From Dietzia sp. ANT_WB102 (GTDB lineage: Bacteria; Actinomycetota; Actinomycetes; Mycobacteriales; Mycobacteriaceae), in contig NZ_VOBA01000001.1 in NCBI RefSeq assembly GCF_008369165.1, positions 2,225,630-2,289,629 of the forward strand: a DNA stretch of 64,000 bases. Reading direction: 5' to 3'. This document shows, piece after piece, positions 46,974 through 57,586 of the stretch. Both the position numbers and the translations under genes were made by a program. Position 1 is the stretch's first letter; every line of letters starts with the position of its first letter. The notes beneath the pieces were generated by a model that saw nothing but the letters and a program-made list of their open reading frames with translations, did no database searches and was not told the DNA's origin.

Positions 46974-49073
46974 GTGTCCGAGAACCGCATTCCGGAAGCC
47001 GATGTCGACGTGACGAGGGCGACCCCCGTGACCACCGTCGTCCCGGCCGGCGAACCGGCGGGCAAGATCCTCGCCGAGCGAGAGCTGCAGTCGCGCAGCG
47101 GTCCGGACACGGTTGTCGTGGTGCGGGATCCGGACGGCGCACTGCGGGACCTGTCCTGGGCGCCGGAGACCGACACCGAGGTCGAACTCGTGCGGGCCGA
47201 CTCCTCGGACGGCCGATCGGTGATCCGACATTCCTGCGCACATGTGCTCGCCCAGGCGGTGCAGGATAAGTTCCCCGAGGCCAAGTTGGGGATCGGGCCG
47301 CCGATCGAGAACGGCTTCTATTACGACTTCGAAGTGGCCGAGCCCTTCACACCCGAGGACCTCAAGGACCTCGAGAAGCGGATGAAGAAGATCATCAAGG
47401 CCGGCCAGCGTTTCTCACGGCGCGAGTACTCCTCGCTCGACGAGGCCCGCGCCGAGCTGGCTGACGAGCCGTACAAGCTCGAACTGGTCGAGGACAAGGG
47501 CCGGGCGGACGCCGGCGACGCCGACGGGGCGATCGCGCTGGAGGATTCCGAGATCATGGAGGTCGGCGCGGGCGCACTAACCGCCTACGACAACCTCAAT
47601 CCCCGTACGGGTGAGGTCATCTGGTCCGATCTGTGCCGCGGTCCGCACACGCCCACCACCAAGTTCATCCCCGCGTTCACTCTCACCCGCTCGTCCGCGG
47701 CCTACTGGCGGGGCGATCAGTCCAACGCAGGACTCCAGCGGATCTACGGCACGGCCTGGGAGACCACCGAGGCCATGGACGCCTACCTCGATCGGTTGGC
47801 CGAAGCGGAGAAGCGCGACCACCGCCGGCTCGGGACCGAGCTGGACCTCTTCAGCTTCCCCGACGAGATCGGGTCCGGGTTCCCCGTGTTTCATCCCCGC
47901 GGCGGGATCATCCGCAATGAGATGGAGCAGCACTCGCTCAAGCGTCACCTCGCCGCCGGGTACTCGCTCGTCAACACTCCACACGTGACCAAGGGCGACC
48001 TGTTCCGCAAGTCGCAGCACCTGAGTTGGTACTCGGAGGGGATGTTCCCCCCGATGATCCTCGATGCGGAGTTCGACGCCGAGGGCAAGGAGACCAAGCC
48101 GGGGCAGGACTATTACGTCAAACCCATGAACTGCCCCATGCACAACCTGGTCTTCGACTCCCGAGGTCGCTCGTACCGCGAACTGCCGCTGCGCATGTTC
48201 GAGTTCGGCACCGTTTACCGGTACGAGAAGTCCGGTGTAATCCACGGGCTCACACGCGCCCGCGGGTTCACCCAGGACGACGCTCACATCTACTGCACCG
48301 AGGACCAGATGGAGGGCGAGATCGCCTCGGTCCTGTCCTTCATCATCTCGCTACTGCGGGACTACGGGCTCGAGGACTTCTACCTCGAGTTGTCCACCAA
48401 GGACCCGGAGAAGTATGTCGGCGGTGACGAGATCTGGGAACGCGCCACGAATACGCTACGACGCGTGGCCACCAATTCCGGGCTGGAACTCGTGCCGGAC
48501 CCGGGCGGGGCGGCCTTTTACGGTCCGAAGATCTCCGTCCAGGCACGAGATGCGATCGGTCGGACCTGGCAGATGTCGACGGTCCAGTTGGACTTCAACC
48601 TGCCCGAGCTGTTCGACCTGACCTACAACGCCGCGGACGGCACAAAGAAGCGACCCGTGATGATCCACCGGGCACTCTTCGGGTCGATCGAGCGGTTCTT
48701 CGCGGTCCTGCTCGAGCACTACGCCGGATTGTTCCCGGCATGGCTGGCACCCGTGCAGGTGGTGGGAATCCCTGTGGCGGAGTCACATGAGAAGCACCTT
48801 GAGGACGTGATCGACGAGCTGCGAGGGCGGGGCATCCGCGCCGAGCTCGACACCTCCGACGAACGTATGCAGAAGAAGATCCGCAACCACACCACAGGCA
48901 AGGTCCCGTTCATGCTCCTGGCCGGCGATCGGGACGTCGAGGCGGGCGCGGTGAGCTTCCGGTTCCCGGACGGCACCCAACTGAACGGGGTCTCCCGGAA
49001 CGCGGCGATGGACAAGATCTCCTACTGGATCAACTCACGACGCAACGATGTACCGACCGCGGAGCGCGTGTGA
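46974..49073 (+). CDS. thrS: Threonyl-tRNA synthetase
   Basis: A 699-residue class II synthetase. A shortened, divergent TGS-like N-terminal region is followed by the editing domain ([15 protein letters not shown]), the catalytic core with MNCPMHN (zinc cysteine) and [14 protein letters not shown], and the anticodon-binding domain ([15 protein letters not shown]). GTG 46974 has GAGGAGAT upstream. The stop overlaps the HIT gene (GTGA), starting a nine-gene plus-strand run conserved with Rv2614c-Rv2603c. Confidence 0.97.
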   Translation: MSENRIPEADVDVTRATPVTTVVPAGEPAGKILAERELQSRSGPDTVVVVRDPDGALRDLSWAPETDTEVELVRADSSDGRSVIRHSCAHVLAQAVQDKFPEAKLGIGPPIENGFYYDFEVAEPFTPEDLKDLEKRMKKIIKAGQRFSRREYSSLDEARAELADEPYKLELVEDKGRADAGDADGAIALEDSEIMEVGAGALTAYDNLNPRTGEVIWSDLCRGPHTPTTKFIPAFTLTRSSAAYWRGDQSNAGLQRIYGTAWETTEAMDAYLDRLAEAEKRDHRRLGTELDLFSFPDEIGSGFPVFHPRGGIIRNEMEQHSLKRHLAAGYSLVNTPHVTKGDLFRKSQHLSWYSEGMFPPMILDAEFDAEGKETKPGQDYYVKPMNCPMHNLVFDSRGRSYRELPLRMFEFGTVYRYEKSGVIHGLTRARGFTQDDAHIYCTEDQMEGEIASVLSFIISLLRDYGLEDFYLELSTKDPEKYVGGDEIWERATNTLRRVATNSGLELVPDPGGAAFYGPKISVQARDAIGRTWQMSTVQLDFNLPELFDLTYNAADGTKKRPVMIHRALFGSIERFFAVLLEHYAGLFPAWLAPVQVVGIPVAESHEKHLEDVIDELRGRGIRAELDTSDERMQKKIRNHTTGKVPFMLLAGDRDVEAGAVSFRFPDGTQLNGVSRNAAMDKISYWINSRRNDVPTAERV

Positions 49074-49675
49074 CGGCCGGAGATCCGCCCGCGACAGAGG
49101 TCTACCGCCAGTTCGGTGTCGGGGAGGACCGCCTTCAGCTGTTGTGGGCCCCCTACCGGATGTCGTACATCGCCGAGCCACGCCCCGAGCCGGCCGAGGG
49201 GATGACCGGGGAGCCGTTCCTCGACATCCCGAAGATGAGCGACGAGGACGGGCTGATGGTCGCCCGCGGTGACCATGTCTACGTGGTGTTGAACCTGTAC
49301 CCGTACAACCCGGGTCACTCAATGGTGGTGCCGTACCGCAAAGTGGCGGACCTGGAGGATCTCAACGACGACGAGTCCCGCGAACTCATGTCCTACACGC
49401 AGCACCTGATCCGGGTCATCAAGGCAGTCTCGAACCCGGATTCGTTCAACGTGGGGCTCAACCTGGGGGGTGCGGCCGGCGGGTCCTTGTCCGAGCATCT
49501 GCACCAACACGTCGTGCCGCGCTGGATCGGCGACGCGAACTTCATTACCGTGACCAGCGGAACGAAGGTGCTTCCGCAGCTCCTCCGCCAGACGCGGCAG
49601 TTGCTCGCCGAGGCGTGGTCCAGTACTGCGTCCGGATCCACCACGGTGTCCGGACCGGACCACACCTCGAGGTAA
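49070..49675 (+). CDS. HIT family Ap4A phosphorylase-like protein
   Basis: A 201-residue histidine-triad protein. The triad is H143, H145 and H147 in [16 protein letters not shown], and [16 protein letters not shown] is the second family motif. Its position between thrS and pgsA1 matches Rv2613c, reported as a diadenosine tetraphosphate phosphorylase; the same activity is likely. GTG 49070 is coupled to thrS, which is notable because aminoacyl-tRNA synthetases make Ap4A as a by-product. Confidence 0.9.
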   Translation: MTAGDPPATEVYRQFGVGEDRLQLLWAPYRMSYIAEPRPEPAEGMTGEPFLDIPKMSDEDGLMVARGDHVYVVLNLYPYNPGHSMVVPYRKVADLEDLNDDESRELMSYTQHLIRVIKAVSNPDSFNVGLNLGGAAGGSLSEHLHQHVVPRWIGDANFITVTSGTKVLPQLLRQTRQLLAEAWSSTASGSTTVSGPDHTSR

Positions 49676-49687
49676 ACAGGGAGACGA

Positions 49688-50332
49688 ATGCTCAGCGAGT
49701 ACGGAAGGTCGGGAGTCACCAGGGTGGCCCACCCCTTCGCGGCGTTCCTGGTCCGCACAGGTGTCACCGCCAACGGGATCACCCTCACCGGCCTACTTCT
49801 CACCTGCCTGGCCGCGATCACACTGTTCGGGCCCGGTCATCTCGTGGCCGGTGCGATCGTCATCGCGCTGTGCACCCTCTTCGACCTGGTAGACGGTGCG
49901 GTCGCCCGCGCGAGCGGCGGCGGCTCACCCTACGGAGCCCTTGTCGACGCTGTCTCGGACCGTGTCGCGGACGGTGTGATCCTGGCGTCCCTGGTGTGGT
50001 GGCTGGTTCACGACGAGCCTGACAAGCAGTACGCGCTCGTGATGGTCTTGGCGTGCCTGGTTCTCTCCCAGGTGGTGTCGTATTCCAAGGCCCGTGCCGA
50101 CGCGGGGGGGCTCCGCACGCCGGGCGGTCTCATGGAGCGGGCTGATCGTCTCGTACTCATTTTGCTCGGCGCTGGCCTCGAGGGGCTGGGGGTGCCGTGG
50201 GCGCTCGAGGTGGGCCTCACCGCCGTCGCACTGGGCAGCCTTATCACCATCATCCAGCGGGTGTGGGGCGGGCGCACCGACTACTTCGAACGGGTGGCGC
50301 GAGCCGACGCCCCCACGGTGGGAGACCGATGA
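49688..50332 (+). CDS. pgsA1: Phosphatidylinositol phosphate synthase (PgsA1)
   Basis: A 214-residue membrane enzyme joining CDP-diacylglycerol and inositol 3-phosphate. The signature is complete: D66, D69-G70, A73-R74, G83, D87, D91. Context (patA and pimA directly after) identifies it as the phosphatidylinositol branch enzyme, Rv2612c, rather than another phosphatidylglycerol synthase. The stop overlaps patA (ATGA). Confidence 0.93.
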   Translation: MLSEYGRSGVTRVAHPFAAFLVRTGVTANGITLTGLLLTCLAAITLFGPGHLVAGAIVIALCTLFDLVDGAVARASGGGSPYGALVDAVSDRVADGVILASLVWWLVHDEPDKQYALVMVLACLVLSQVVSYSKARADAGGLRTPGGLMERADRLVLILLGAGLEGLGVPWALEVGLTAVALGSLITIIQRVWGGRTDYFERVARADAPTVGDR

Positions 50333-51237
50333 GCACGCTGGGCGAGCGCCTGTCCGACCTCGGCTACGCGGCCGGATGGGCCGCGGTGCGCGCCCTGCCC
50401 GAGCCGGTCGCCCGGGCGACTTTCCGCGCAGGCGCAGATTTCGCCGCGCGCAGGCAGGGGCCGGACTCGCAGTTGCGTAGAAACCTCGCCCGCGTGCTGG
50501 GAGTCGCCCCGGCCGAGGTCCCCGACCAGCTGATCCGGGACTCCCTCAGGTCCTATGCACGCTACTGGCGGGAAGCCTTCCGCCTGCCCTCGATGGACCG
50601 GGAGGCCGTGGCGCGGGAGATGGATCGGACGATAGCAGGGGTCGAGCATCTCGACGCCGCCCTCGCGCAGGGGCGCGGCGTCGTCGTGGCACTGCCGCAC
50701 TCGGCCAACTGGGACCTGGGCGGGACCTGGCTGGCGCACCGCTACGGCGGGTTCGCCACCGTCGCCGAGAGGCTGAAACCGGAGTCGCTGTACCAGCGCT
50801 TCCTGGAATTCCGCGAAGGCCTGGGTTTCACGATCTATCCGCACACGGGCGGCTCCACCCCGCCGCTGGATGCGCTGCGCGAGTTTCTCGCCGGGGGCGG
50901 GATCGTCTGCCTGCCGGGGGAGCGGGACCTGCGCAGCACCGGGGTGCCCGTGACGTTCTTCGGCGAGCGGACGCGCATGCCAGCTGGAGCTGCGCGGCTC
51001 GCGGTGGAGACCGGCGCGCCCCTGCTGGTCGCGCAGTTCTGGTACTCCGACGAGGAGACGATGCGGGTGCGGATAACCCCGCCCATCGATGTCTCCGGAG
51101 GGGTCGAATCGGCCGTGCAGTCGATGGCGGACCTCTTCGCGGAGGGGATCGCCCGGCACCCCGCTGATTGGCACATGCTCCAGCCCTTGTGGCTGGACGA
51201 CCTGCCGGCCGACCGGCGCGCGCGGATCGAGGGCTGA
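50329..51237 (+). CDS. patA: Phosphatidylinositol mannoside acyltransferase
   Basis: A 302-residue lysophospholipid-type acyltransferase that acylates the mannose of PIM1/PIM2 (Rv2611c). The catalytic HxxxxD motif is H124 to D129 (HSANWD); the region around GGGIVCLPGERDLRSTGVPVTFFGERTRMPAGAARLA is typical of the family. ATG 50329 overlaps pgsA1; pimA starts seven bases after its stop. Confidence 0.94.
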   Translation: MSTLGERLSDLGYAAGWAAVRALPEPVARATFRAGADFAARRQGPDSQLRRNLARVLGVAPAEVPDQLIRDSLRSYARYWREAFRLPSMDREAVAREMDRTIAGVEHLDAALAQGRGVVVALPHSANWDLGGTWLAHRYGGFATVAERLKPESLYQRFLEFREGLGFTIYPHTGGSTPPLDALREFLAGGGIVCLPGERDLRSTGVPVTFFGERTRMPAGAARLAVETGAPLLVAQFWYSDEETMRVRITPPIDVSGGVESAVQSMADLFAEGIARHPADWHMLQPLWLDDLPADRRARIEG

Positions 51238-51244
51238 TCTCGCC

Positions 51245-52360
51245 GTGCGCATCGGCATGATCTGCCCCTATTCCTTCGACGCCCCGGGAGGCGTCCAGGC
51301 CCACGTGGTGGATCTCACGGAAGAATTGCGTCGACGCGGCCACTCTGTTCGCGTCCTCGCCCCGGGCAGCCCCGGTAGCGCGCCGATATCCGGGATGACA
51401 CTGACCGGGCCGGGCGTCCCGATCCCCTACAACGGGTCCGTCGCCCGCCTCAGCTTCGGCCCCGCGACCTGGCGAGCCACCCGCCAGTGGCTCCGCGAGC
51501 AACCACTCGACATCCTGCACATCCACGAACCCAACGCGCCGGGTGTCGGAATGTTCGCGCTGGCGATGTCCTCCGGCCCCATCACGGCGACGTTCCACAC
51601 GTCCACGACCGGGTCGATGATCCTCGGCGCCGCAGACGGCGTCTTGGCCCCGCTACTCGAGAAGATCCGGGGGAGGATCGCGGTGTCGTCCCTGGCCCGG
51701 CGCTGGCAGATGGAGGCACTGGGCTCTGACGCCGTGGAGATCCCCAACGGGGTGGACGTGGCCGCGTTCGACAACGTCGACACCTCAGCGGAGCCGACCG
51801 ACGCACCCACCGTGGCGTTCCTCGGCCGATACGACGAACCCCGGAAGGGGATGGGTGTGCTCGCCGCAGCGCTCGCGACCGTCCTACTGGACGTCTCGGA
51901 CCTGCGCCTGCGGATCATGGGTGACGGGGACGAGCGGGCTCTACGCGCCCGACTGCCCGCGGGGATGGACGTGGAGTTCCTCGGCCGAGTGGACGACACC
52001 CGCAAGGCCGCGGTCCTCGCCGCTGCGGACGTCTACTGCGCTCCCAACACCGGGGGCGAGAGTTTTGGCATCGTCCTGGTGGAGGCCATGGCCGCCGGGA
52101 CCGCCGTAGTGGCTTCCGACCTCGACGCGTTCCGCCGGGTCCTGCGGGACGGTGACTGCGGAGAACTCGCTGCGGTGGGTGACCCAGGCGACCTCGCGGC
52201 CGCGCTGACGAGGGTCCTCACCGATCCCGCGCGCCGCGCCCACCTCTGTGCCCGCGGTCGAGAGGCGGTCCGAGAGTACGACTGGCCTGTCGTCGCCGAC
52301 AGGGTGGTGCGCGTCTACGAAACCATCCGCGGGCCGGGGGAGACGCTCCGTGTCCGTTGA
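51245..52360 (+). CDS. pimA: Phosphatidylinositol alpha-mannosyltransferase
   Basis: A 371-residue GT4 enzyme adding the first mannose to phosphatidylinositol at the inner membrane face. MRIGMICPYSFDAPGGVQAHVVDL is the donor/acceptor glycine loop of PimA; LHIHEPNAP, the FHTSTTGSM strand and the NTGGESFGIVLVEAMAAGTAVVASDLDAFR motif are conserved. GTG 51245. Its end overlaps the next gene by 11 bases. Confidence 0.96.
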   Translation: MRIGMICPYSFDAPGGVQAHVVDLTEELRRRGHSVRVLAPGSPGSAPISGMTLTGPGVPIPYNGSVARLSFGPATWRATRQWLREQPLDILHIHEPNAPGVGMFALAMSSGPITATFHTSTTGSMILGAADGVLAPLLEKIRGRIAVSSLARRWQMEALGSDAVEIPNGVDVAAFDNVDTSAEPTDAPTVAFLGRYDEPRKGMGVLAAALATVLLDVSDLRLRIMGDGDERALRARLPAGMDVEFLGRVDDTRKAAVLAAADVYCAPNTGGESFGIVLVEAMAAGTAVVASDLDAFRRVLRDGDCGELAAVGDPGDLAAALTRVLTDPARRAHLCARGREAVREYDWPVVADRVVRVYETIRGPGETLRVR

Positions 52361-52946
52361 GCTGGTCGTCCTCGTCGTCGTCACCATCGCCGCACTCGGC
52401 GCGCTGCTCACCGCGTATCTCACCGCGCACCGGCTGGACCGGCTCCACATCCGCACAGACCTCGCCCGCGCAGCCCTGGCCGGGACCCTGGAGCGGCGGC
52501 ACACCGTCGCCGCCGCCGTCGTCCGCGAACTCTCAGAGCGGGATCCGGCCGTGGCAGAACGGCTCGCGCGGGTCCTCGCCGCCGCCCGGGCCCACCCGCC
52601 GGGCGCAATCACCAGGCCGGACCCCGCGCCATACCCGGACCACCGCCGTCACGCTGACACCGATGGCCCTCCCGACGACCACACCGGACCCGAAGCCGAA
52701 CTCGCGGAGAATACCCTCGGCGTGGTGCTGTCAGGGGTCGACACCGACGCCCTACCCGACGACCTGAGCGCCGAGTTGGAGGACGCCACCGACCGCGTCT
52801 CCATGGCGCGTCGCTTCTACAACGACGCCGTACGCGACACCCGTAGTCTGCGCGAACAGGCCCCGGTCCGCGTCCTGAGACTTGCTGGCCGAGCCCCGAT
52901 GCCCGGGTACGTCGAGCTCGTCGACGCCCCGCCGCCGCGCGACTGA
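52350..52946 (+). CDS. Small membrane-anchored protein after pimA
   Basis: A 198-residue protein: an N-terminal membrane helix (VELVVLVVVTIAALGALLTAYLTA) followed by a helical, Ala/Arg/Glu-rich cytoplasmic part with ARRFYNDAVRDTRSLR and a closing APMPGYVELVD. The build (anchor, helices, NDAVRDTR motif) is LemA-like in its second half. In M. tuberculosis the gene after pimA (Rv2609c) carries a Nudix domain as I recall; none is present here. GTG 52350 overlaps pimA. Function unknown. Confidence 0.7.
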   Translation: MSVELVVLVVVTIAALGALLTAYLTAHRLDRLHIRTDLARAALAGTLERRHTVAAAVVRELSERDPAVAERLARVLAAARAHPPGAITRPDPAPYPDHRRHADTDGPPDDHTGPEAELAENTLGVVLSGVDTDALPDDLSAELEDATDRVSMARRFYNDAVRDTRSLREQAPVRVLRLAGRAPMPGYVELVDAPPPRD

Positions 52947-53040
52947 GACACCCCGCTGGGGCCGCGGTTGGGGCGTCGGGGTGAGGGCGACCTACACTTG
53001 ACCCCTACTACACGTCGTCTGAGCCAGGAAGGCCTATTTC

Positions 53041-53946
53041 GTGAGCGAGCCGCAGTCCAGCGAGAACACCACAGGAACCGCACGCGTCAAGCGAGGTATG
53101 GCCGAGATGCTCAAGGGCGGCGTCATCATGGACGTCGTGACCGCCGACCAGGCGAAGATCGCAGAGGACGCCGGCGCCGTCGCCGTCATGGCCCTCGAGC
53201 GCGTTCCCGCTGACATCCGGGCCCAGGGCGGCGTCGCCCGAATGAGCGACCCCGACCTCATCGACGGGATCATCGAAGCCGTCTCCATTCCCGTCATGGC
53301 CAAGGCGCGCATCGGACATTTCGTCGAGGCCCAGATCCTCCAGGCCCTCGGTGTGGACTACGTCGACGAGTCCGAGGTCCTCACCCCGGCGGACTACACC
53401 AATCACATCGACAAGTTCGCCTTCACCGTGCCGTTCGTCTGCGGGGCCACCAACCTCGGCGAGGCACTGCGCCGCATCACCGAGGGCGCGGCAATGATCC
53501 GGTCAAAGGGCGAGGCCGGTACCGGCGACGTGTCCAATGCCACCACCCACATGCGGCAGATACGGCAGCAGATCCGCAAGCTGCAGAGCCTGCCGAAGGA
53601 CGAGCTGTACGTGGCGGCCAAAGAGCTCCAGGCACCCTACGAGCTGGTCAAGGAGGTCGCCGAGAAGGGCAAGCTCCCCGTGGTTCTGTTCACCGCCGGC
53701 GGCATCGCAACCCCGGCCGACGCCGCGATGATGATGCAGCTCGGTGCCGAGGGCGTCTTCGTCGGTTCCGGCATCTTCAAGTCCGGCAACCCGTCAGATC
53801 GCGCGAAGGCGATCGTCAAGGCCACCACCTTCCACGACGACCCCGAGATGCTCGCCAATATTTCCCGCGGGCTCGGAGAAGCAATGGTCGGCATCAACGT
53901 CGACGACATCCCGGAGCCGCACCGGCTCGCCGAGCGGGGCTGGTGA
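53041..53946 (+). CDS. pdxS: Pyridoxal 5'-phosphate synthase subunit PdxS
   Basis: A 301-residue TIM-barrel synthase making PLP from ribose 5-phosphate, glyceraldehyde 3-phosphate and ammonia from PdxT. The imine-forming lysine is K88 ([10 protein letters not shown]); the phosphate loop [13 protein letters not shown] and [15 protein letters not shown] are intact. GTG 53041; TACACT (52993-52998) is a possible -10. tesB starts seven bases after its stop. Confidence 0.97.
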   Translation: MSEPQSSENTTGTARVKRGMAEMLKGGVIMDVVTADQAKIAEDAGAVAVMALERVPADIRAQGGVARMSDPDLIDGIIEAVSIPVMAKARIGHFVEAQILQALGVDYVDESEVLTPADYTNHIDKFAFTVPFVCGATNLGEALRRITEGAAMIRSKGEAGTGDVSNATTHMRQIRQQIRKLQSLPKDELYVAAKELQAPYELVKEVAEKGKLPVVLFTAGGIATPADAAMMMQLGAEGVFVGSGIFKSGNPSDRAKAIVKATTFHDDPEMLANISRGLGEAMVGINVDDIPEPHRLAERGW

Positions 53947-53953
53947 GCCGCGG

Positions 53954-54826
53954 GTGGCGAAGATCGAGGACATCCTCGAGATCGAGCGGATAGACCGCGA
54001 CCTCTACCGGGGCCCGGCTATCCGCACGCACCTGCAGCGGACCTTCGGCGGGCAGGTGGCCGGACAGACCCTCGTCGCCGCCGTCCGGACCGTGGACGAG
54101 GACAAGCAGGTCCACTCCTTGCACGGGTACTTCATCCGGCCTGGAATCCCTGACGTGCCGACCGTGTTCCAGGTCGACCGCCTGCGGGACGGCCGCAGTT
54201 TCGCCACCCGACGTGTGACCGCCATCCAGGAGGGGGAGCCGATCTTCTCCATGTCGGCGTCCTTTCACCTCGTCGACCAGGAGGGTATCGAGCACCAGGA
54301 CACGATGCCCCGGGTCGTGGGGCCCGAGGAGATCGAGGTCCCCGATCTCAAGGACCTCGACGAGGACCACCGCATCTTCGTCGACGAATGGGCCCAGTGG
54401 GACATCCGGATCGTCCCCCGGGACCGACTGGAGACCAATTCGGCCCTCGCCTCCCAACAGCGGGTGTGGTTCCGCAGCGTCGACACGTTGCCGGACGACC
54501 CCAACTTCCACGTGTGCACACTCGCGTACATGTCGGATATGACTTTGCTGGGCTCGGCCAAGGTCCCCCACCCCGAGGAACCCACCCAAGACGCATCGCT
54601 CGACCACGCCATGTGGTTCATGCGACCGTTCCGGGCGGACGACTGGTTGCTCTACGACCAGACCTCACCGTCGGCCTCGGCCGGGCGCGCCCTCACTCAG
54701 GGCCGAATCTTCGACCGCTCCGGCAGACTCGTCGCCGCCGTCACCCAGGAAGGCCTGTCTCGGCGCCTGCGCCCGGGGGCGAGGTCGTTCCCGGTGAACG
54801 CGACCGACGACCCGACGACGAAGTGA
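53954..54826 (+). CDS. tesB: Acyl-CoA thioesterase II
   Basis: A 290-residue double-hotdog thioesterase. [28 protein letters not shown] and the C-terminal [53 protein letters not shown] are family features; the catalytic Asp-Thr/Ser-Gln set falls in that last block. GTG 53954. It lies between pdxS and pdxT and overlaps pdxT (GTGA), as in mycobacteria (Rv2605c); why it sits in the PLP operon is unknown. Confidence 0.94.
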   Translation: MAKIEDILEIERIDRDLYRGPAIRTHLQRTFGGQVAGQTLVAAVRTVDEDKQVHSLHGYFIRPGIPDVPTVFQVDRLRDGRSFATRRVTAIQEGEPIFSMSASFHLVDQEGIEHQDTMPRVVGPEEIEVPDLKDLDEDHRIFVDEWAQWDIRIVPRDRLETNSALASQQRVWFRSVDTLPDDPNFHVCTLAYMSDMTLLGSAKVPHPEEPTQDASLDHAMWFMRPFRADDWLLYDQTSPSASAGRALTQGRIFDRSGRLVAAVTQEGLSRRLRPGARSFPVNATDDPTTK

Positions 54827-55437
54827 GCCCGGACGCCCCGACCGTCGGCGTCCTCGCGCTACAGGGTGACGTCATCGAACACATCCGTCATCTGGAGTCC
54901 GTGGGAGCGCGGGCCGTTCCCGTCCGCCGACGCTCCGAACTCGACTCCGTGGACGGGCTTATCCTCCCCGGCGGGGAGTCCACCGCAATGAGCCGGCTGC
55001 TCGACGTGTACGAGATGTACGAGCCGGTCGCGGACCGGATCTCCAGGGGTATGCCCGTCTACGGCTCGTGCGCGGGCATGATCTTGCTGGCAACGGCCGT
55101 ACTGGATACCCGGGCCGACGCCACCTGGTTCTCCGCGATCGACATGACCGTCCGTCGAAACGCCTTCGGACGGCAGGTCGACTCGTTCGAGGCAGACCTT
55201 GTCGTCGAAGCATTCGGCGCCGACCCGCTACGGACGGTGTTCATCCGCGCCCCGTGGGTCGAGTCCCTCGGCCCCGACGTGGAAGTACTCGCCGAAGTCC
55301 GCGCCTCCGACGGCCGGGACCACGTGGTCGCGGTTCGCCAGGGCAACGCCTTGGCGACCTCCTTCCACCCCGAGGTGACCGACGACGTTCGCGTCCACGA
55401 GTACTTCCTCGACATGGTGCGGCAGGCAACCTCGTAG
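54823..55437 (+). CDS. pdxT: Pyridoxal 5'-phosphate synthase glutaminase subunit PdxT
   Basis: A 204-residue class I glutaminase feeding ammonia to Pdx[14 protein letters not shown] and [15 protein letters not shown] open it; the nucleophile is C83 in YGSCAGMI and the His/Glu pair is in [12 protein letters not shown] 54823 is coupled to tesB. Its stop overlaps a TAGACT that may be the -10 of yebC. Confidence 0.96.
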   Translation: MSPDAPTVGVLALQGDVIEHIRHLESVGARAVPVRRRSELDSVDGLILPGGESTAMSRLLDVYEMYEPVADRISRGMPVYGSCAGMILLATAVLDTRADATWFSAIDMTVRRNAFGRQVDSFEADLVVEAFGADPLRTVFIRAPWVESLGPDVEVLAEVRASDGRDHVVAVRQGNALATSFHPEVTDDVRVHEYFLDMVRQATS

Positions 55438-55440
55438 ACT
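55435..55440 (+). promoter_or_regulatory. Candidate -10 element of yebC
   Basis: TAGACT overlapping the pdxT stop codon, with a leader of about 70 bases containing GGAGG near 55500. Confidence 0.3.
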
Positions 55441-55516
55441 GGGCGGTCAGCGAGACATCGCACCGGATCCACCGCACGGTGGGACCGGTCTGACACCCCC
55501 GGAGGGCGGAACATCC

Positions 55517-56269
55517 ATGGCAGGCCATTCCAAGTGGGCCACCACCAAGCACAAGAAGGCGGCGATCGACGCCAAACGCGGCAAGCTTTTCGCCAAGCTC
55601 GTGAAGAACATCGAGGTGGCGGCCCGCACGGGCGGCGGTGACCCGGCCGGCAACCCCACGCTCTACGACGCCATCCAGAAGGCCAAGAAGAACTCCGTTC
55701 CCGCCGACAATGTCGAGCGGGCCCGCAAGCGCGGCGCCGGCGAAGAGGCGGGCGGCGCCGAGTGGGAGACCATCATGTACGAGGGTTACGGCCCGAACGG
55801 CGTGGCCCTGCTCATCGAGTGTCTGACCGACAACCGCAATCGCGCCGCTGGCGAAGTGCGCACAGCCATGACCCGCAACGGCGGCAACCTCGCCGATCCG
55901 GGTTCTGTCGCTTACCTTTTCACCCGCAAGGGCGAGATCCTGCTGGACAAGGGCGAGCTCGAAGAGGACGACGTCCTCATGGCCGTGCTCGAGGCCGGAG
56001 CCGAGGAGGTCAACGACCTCGGCGAGCAGTTCGAGGTGGTCTGCGAACCGACGGATCTCGTCCAGGTGCGCACAGCACTCCAGGACGCCGGCATCGACTA
56101 CGAGTCCGCTGAATCCGGATTCCGCGCGTCGGTCGAGGTATCCGTAGACGCGGAGGGCGCGACCAAGGTCTTCAAGCTCATCGACGCACTCGAAGACTCC
56201 GACGACGTTCAGAACGTCTACTCGAACCTCGACGTGCCGGACGACGTGCTGGCGGCCTTGAACGAGTGA
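55517..56269 (+). CDS. yebC: YebC/PmpR family protein
   Basis: A 250-residue protein of the YebC/TACO1 family: [28 protein letters not shown] at the start, [28 protein letters not shown] in the middle and the [17 protein letters not shown] end. Long annotated as a DNA-binding regulator; recent work on the family links it to translation of proline-rich stretches. Upstream of ruvC, as in most actinobacteria. Confidence 0.96.
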   Translation: MAGHSKWATTKHKKAAIDAKRGKLFAKLVKNIEVAARTGGGDPAGNPTLYDAIQKAKKNSVPADNVERARKRGAGEEAGGAEWETIMYEGYGPNGVALLIECLTDNRNRAAGEVRTAMTRNGGNLADPGSVAYLFTRKGEILLDKGELEEDDVLMAVLEAGAEEVNDLGEQFEVVCEPTDLVQVRTALQDAGIDYESAESGFRASVEVSVDAEGATKVFKLIDALEDSDDVQNVYSNLDVPDDVLAALNE

Positions 56270-56284
56270 GGAGCGGGCCACTGG

Positions 56285-56307
56285 TAGGGTCTCGAACGTA
56301 GGTTCTA
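56285..56307 (+). promoter_or_regulatory. ruvCAB promoter with LexA (SOS) box
   Basis: TAGGGT (56285-56290) is a candidate -10; one base later TCGAAC-GTAG-GTTCTA (56292-56307) matches 11 of 12 LexA consensus bases and covers the expected transcript start. ATG of ruvC is at 56331. Confidence 0.8.
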
Positions 56308-56330
56308 CCAATGGTCGGCGAAAGGTCGCT

Positions 56331-56990
56331 ATGCGCGTCATGGGTGTGGACCCGGGGCTGACCCGGTGCGGGCTCGCCTTGATCGAGACCGAACCGGGTC
56401 GTGCCGTCACGGCTCTGGACGTCGACGTTGTACGCACAACAGCTCAGCAGAAATTGGAACATCGTCTGCGAGCCGTTCACGCGATGGCAGACGAGTGGAT
56501 GGAGATCCACCGCCCAGATGTGATCGCCATCGAACGGGTCTTCGCGCAGAACCAGGTCTCCACTGCCATGGGCACAGCCCAGGCGGCAGGTGTGGTGGCG
56601 CTGGCCGCCGCCTACCGGGACATCCCTGTGGCTTTCCACACCCCGTCGGAGGTCAAGGCGGCCATCACCGGCAGCGGCCGGGCGGATAAGAAGCAGATGA
56701 CTCTGATGATCACGAGGATCCTCGGGCTGCAGAAACCTCCGAGCCCAGCAGATGCTGCGGATGCCCTGGCGCTGGCTGTATGCCACAGCTGGCGTGCCCC
56801 GATGCAGGGACGGGTGGCCTCACACGACGGGCACATCGCGCGATCACGCGCCGGGTTCGAGTCGAAGGTCGCGGCAGCGCGAGAGGCGGCTGCGTCGACT
56901 GCACACGGGGGCCGCAGCGCGGCAGCCGATCAGGAGCGGGCCCGCGCCGCGGCCCGGGGCATGGCGCGGACGAAGGGAGTGCGCTGGTGA
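56331..56990 (+). CDS. ruvC: Holliday junction endonuclease RuvC
   Basis: A 219-residue resolvase. The acidic catalytic residues include D7 ([11 protein letters not shown]) and the glutamate in [25 protein letters not shown], with the final pair in [16 protein letters not shown] ~50-residue Ala/Arg-rich C-terminal extension exceeds the E. coli length. ATG 56331. The stop overlaps ruvA (GTGA). Confidence 0.95.
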   Translation: MRVMGVDPGLTRCGLALIETEPGRAVTALDVDVVRTTAQQKLEHRLRAVHAMADEWMEIHRPDVIAIERVFAQNQVSTAMGTAQAAGVVALAAAYRDIPVAFHTPSEVKAAITGSGRADKKQMTLMITRILGLQKPPSPADAADALALAVCHSWRAPMQGRVASHDGHIARSRAGFESKVAAAREAAASTAHGGRSAAADQERARAAARGMARTKGVRW

Positions 56991-57586
56991 TCGCCTCGAT
57001 CAGAGGGACGGTGGCCGAGATTGGCCTGGACCGCTGCGTGGTGGAGACCGGCGGGGTCGGAGTGCTCGTGCACGCGACCCCGGCCGCGTTGGCGGGTCTG
57101 CGCCGGGGTGCCGAGGGCATGCTCCACACCGAATTGGTCGTACGCGAGGACTCGCTGACCCTCTACGGATTCGACTCGGTGGACGCGCGGCAGTTGTTCC
57201 TCACTGTGCAGACCGTATCTGGCGTCGGACCCCGATTGGCCCTGGCGATCGTCGCCACCCTCGAGCCGGAGGACCTCGTCAGAGCCCTGGGCGCCGGGGA
57301 TGTCAAGGCGTTGACCCGGGTTCCCGGGGTGGGCAAGCGGACGGCCGAACGCATGGTCTTGGAACTCAAGGACAAGGTCGGGCCCGTGACGGCCGGCCGG
57401 CCCGAGGGTTCGCCGGTCGGCGCCGCCCGAACCTCGGCGGCGACCGAGGTGGCCGATGCCCTCGAGGGCTTGGGCTTCTCCGCGGCAGAGGCGGAGAAGA
57501 CCGCGACCTCGGTGCTCGCGGCGGAGCCCGAACTTGACCCGGCACAGGCGCTGCGACTGGCCCTCAAGTCCCTCGGTAAGCGCTGA
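56987..57586 (+). CDS. ruvA: Holliday junction branch-migration protein RuvA
   Basis: A 199-residue junction-binding subunit: OB-fold start [13 protein letters not shown], helix-hairpin-helix pairs [14 protein letters not shown] and [20 protein letters not shown], and the C-terminal RuvB-contacting domain ([19 protein letters not shown]). GTG 56987 is coupled to ruvC; TGATG couples ruvB. Confidence 0.96.
   Translation: MIASIRGTVAEIGLDRCVVETGGVGVLVHATPAALAGLRRGAEGMLHTELVVREDSLTLYGFDSVDARQLFLTVQTVSGVGPRLALAIVATLEPEDLVRALGAGDVKALTRVPGVGKRTAERMVLELKDKVGPVTAGRPEGSPVGAARTSAATEVADALEGLGFSAAEAEKTATSVLAAEPELDPAQALRLALKSLGKR

Noticed and set aside
52949-52983. CACCCCG/CGGGGTG hairpin before pdxS as a terminator or riboswitch
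   Set aside because: Seven-bp stem with a 21-base loop is weak; PdxST has no known riboswitch and the pairing may be chance in GC-rich DNA.
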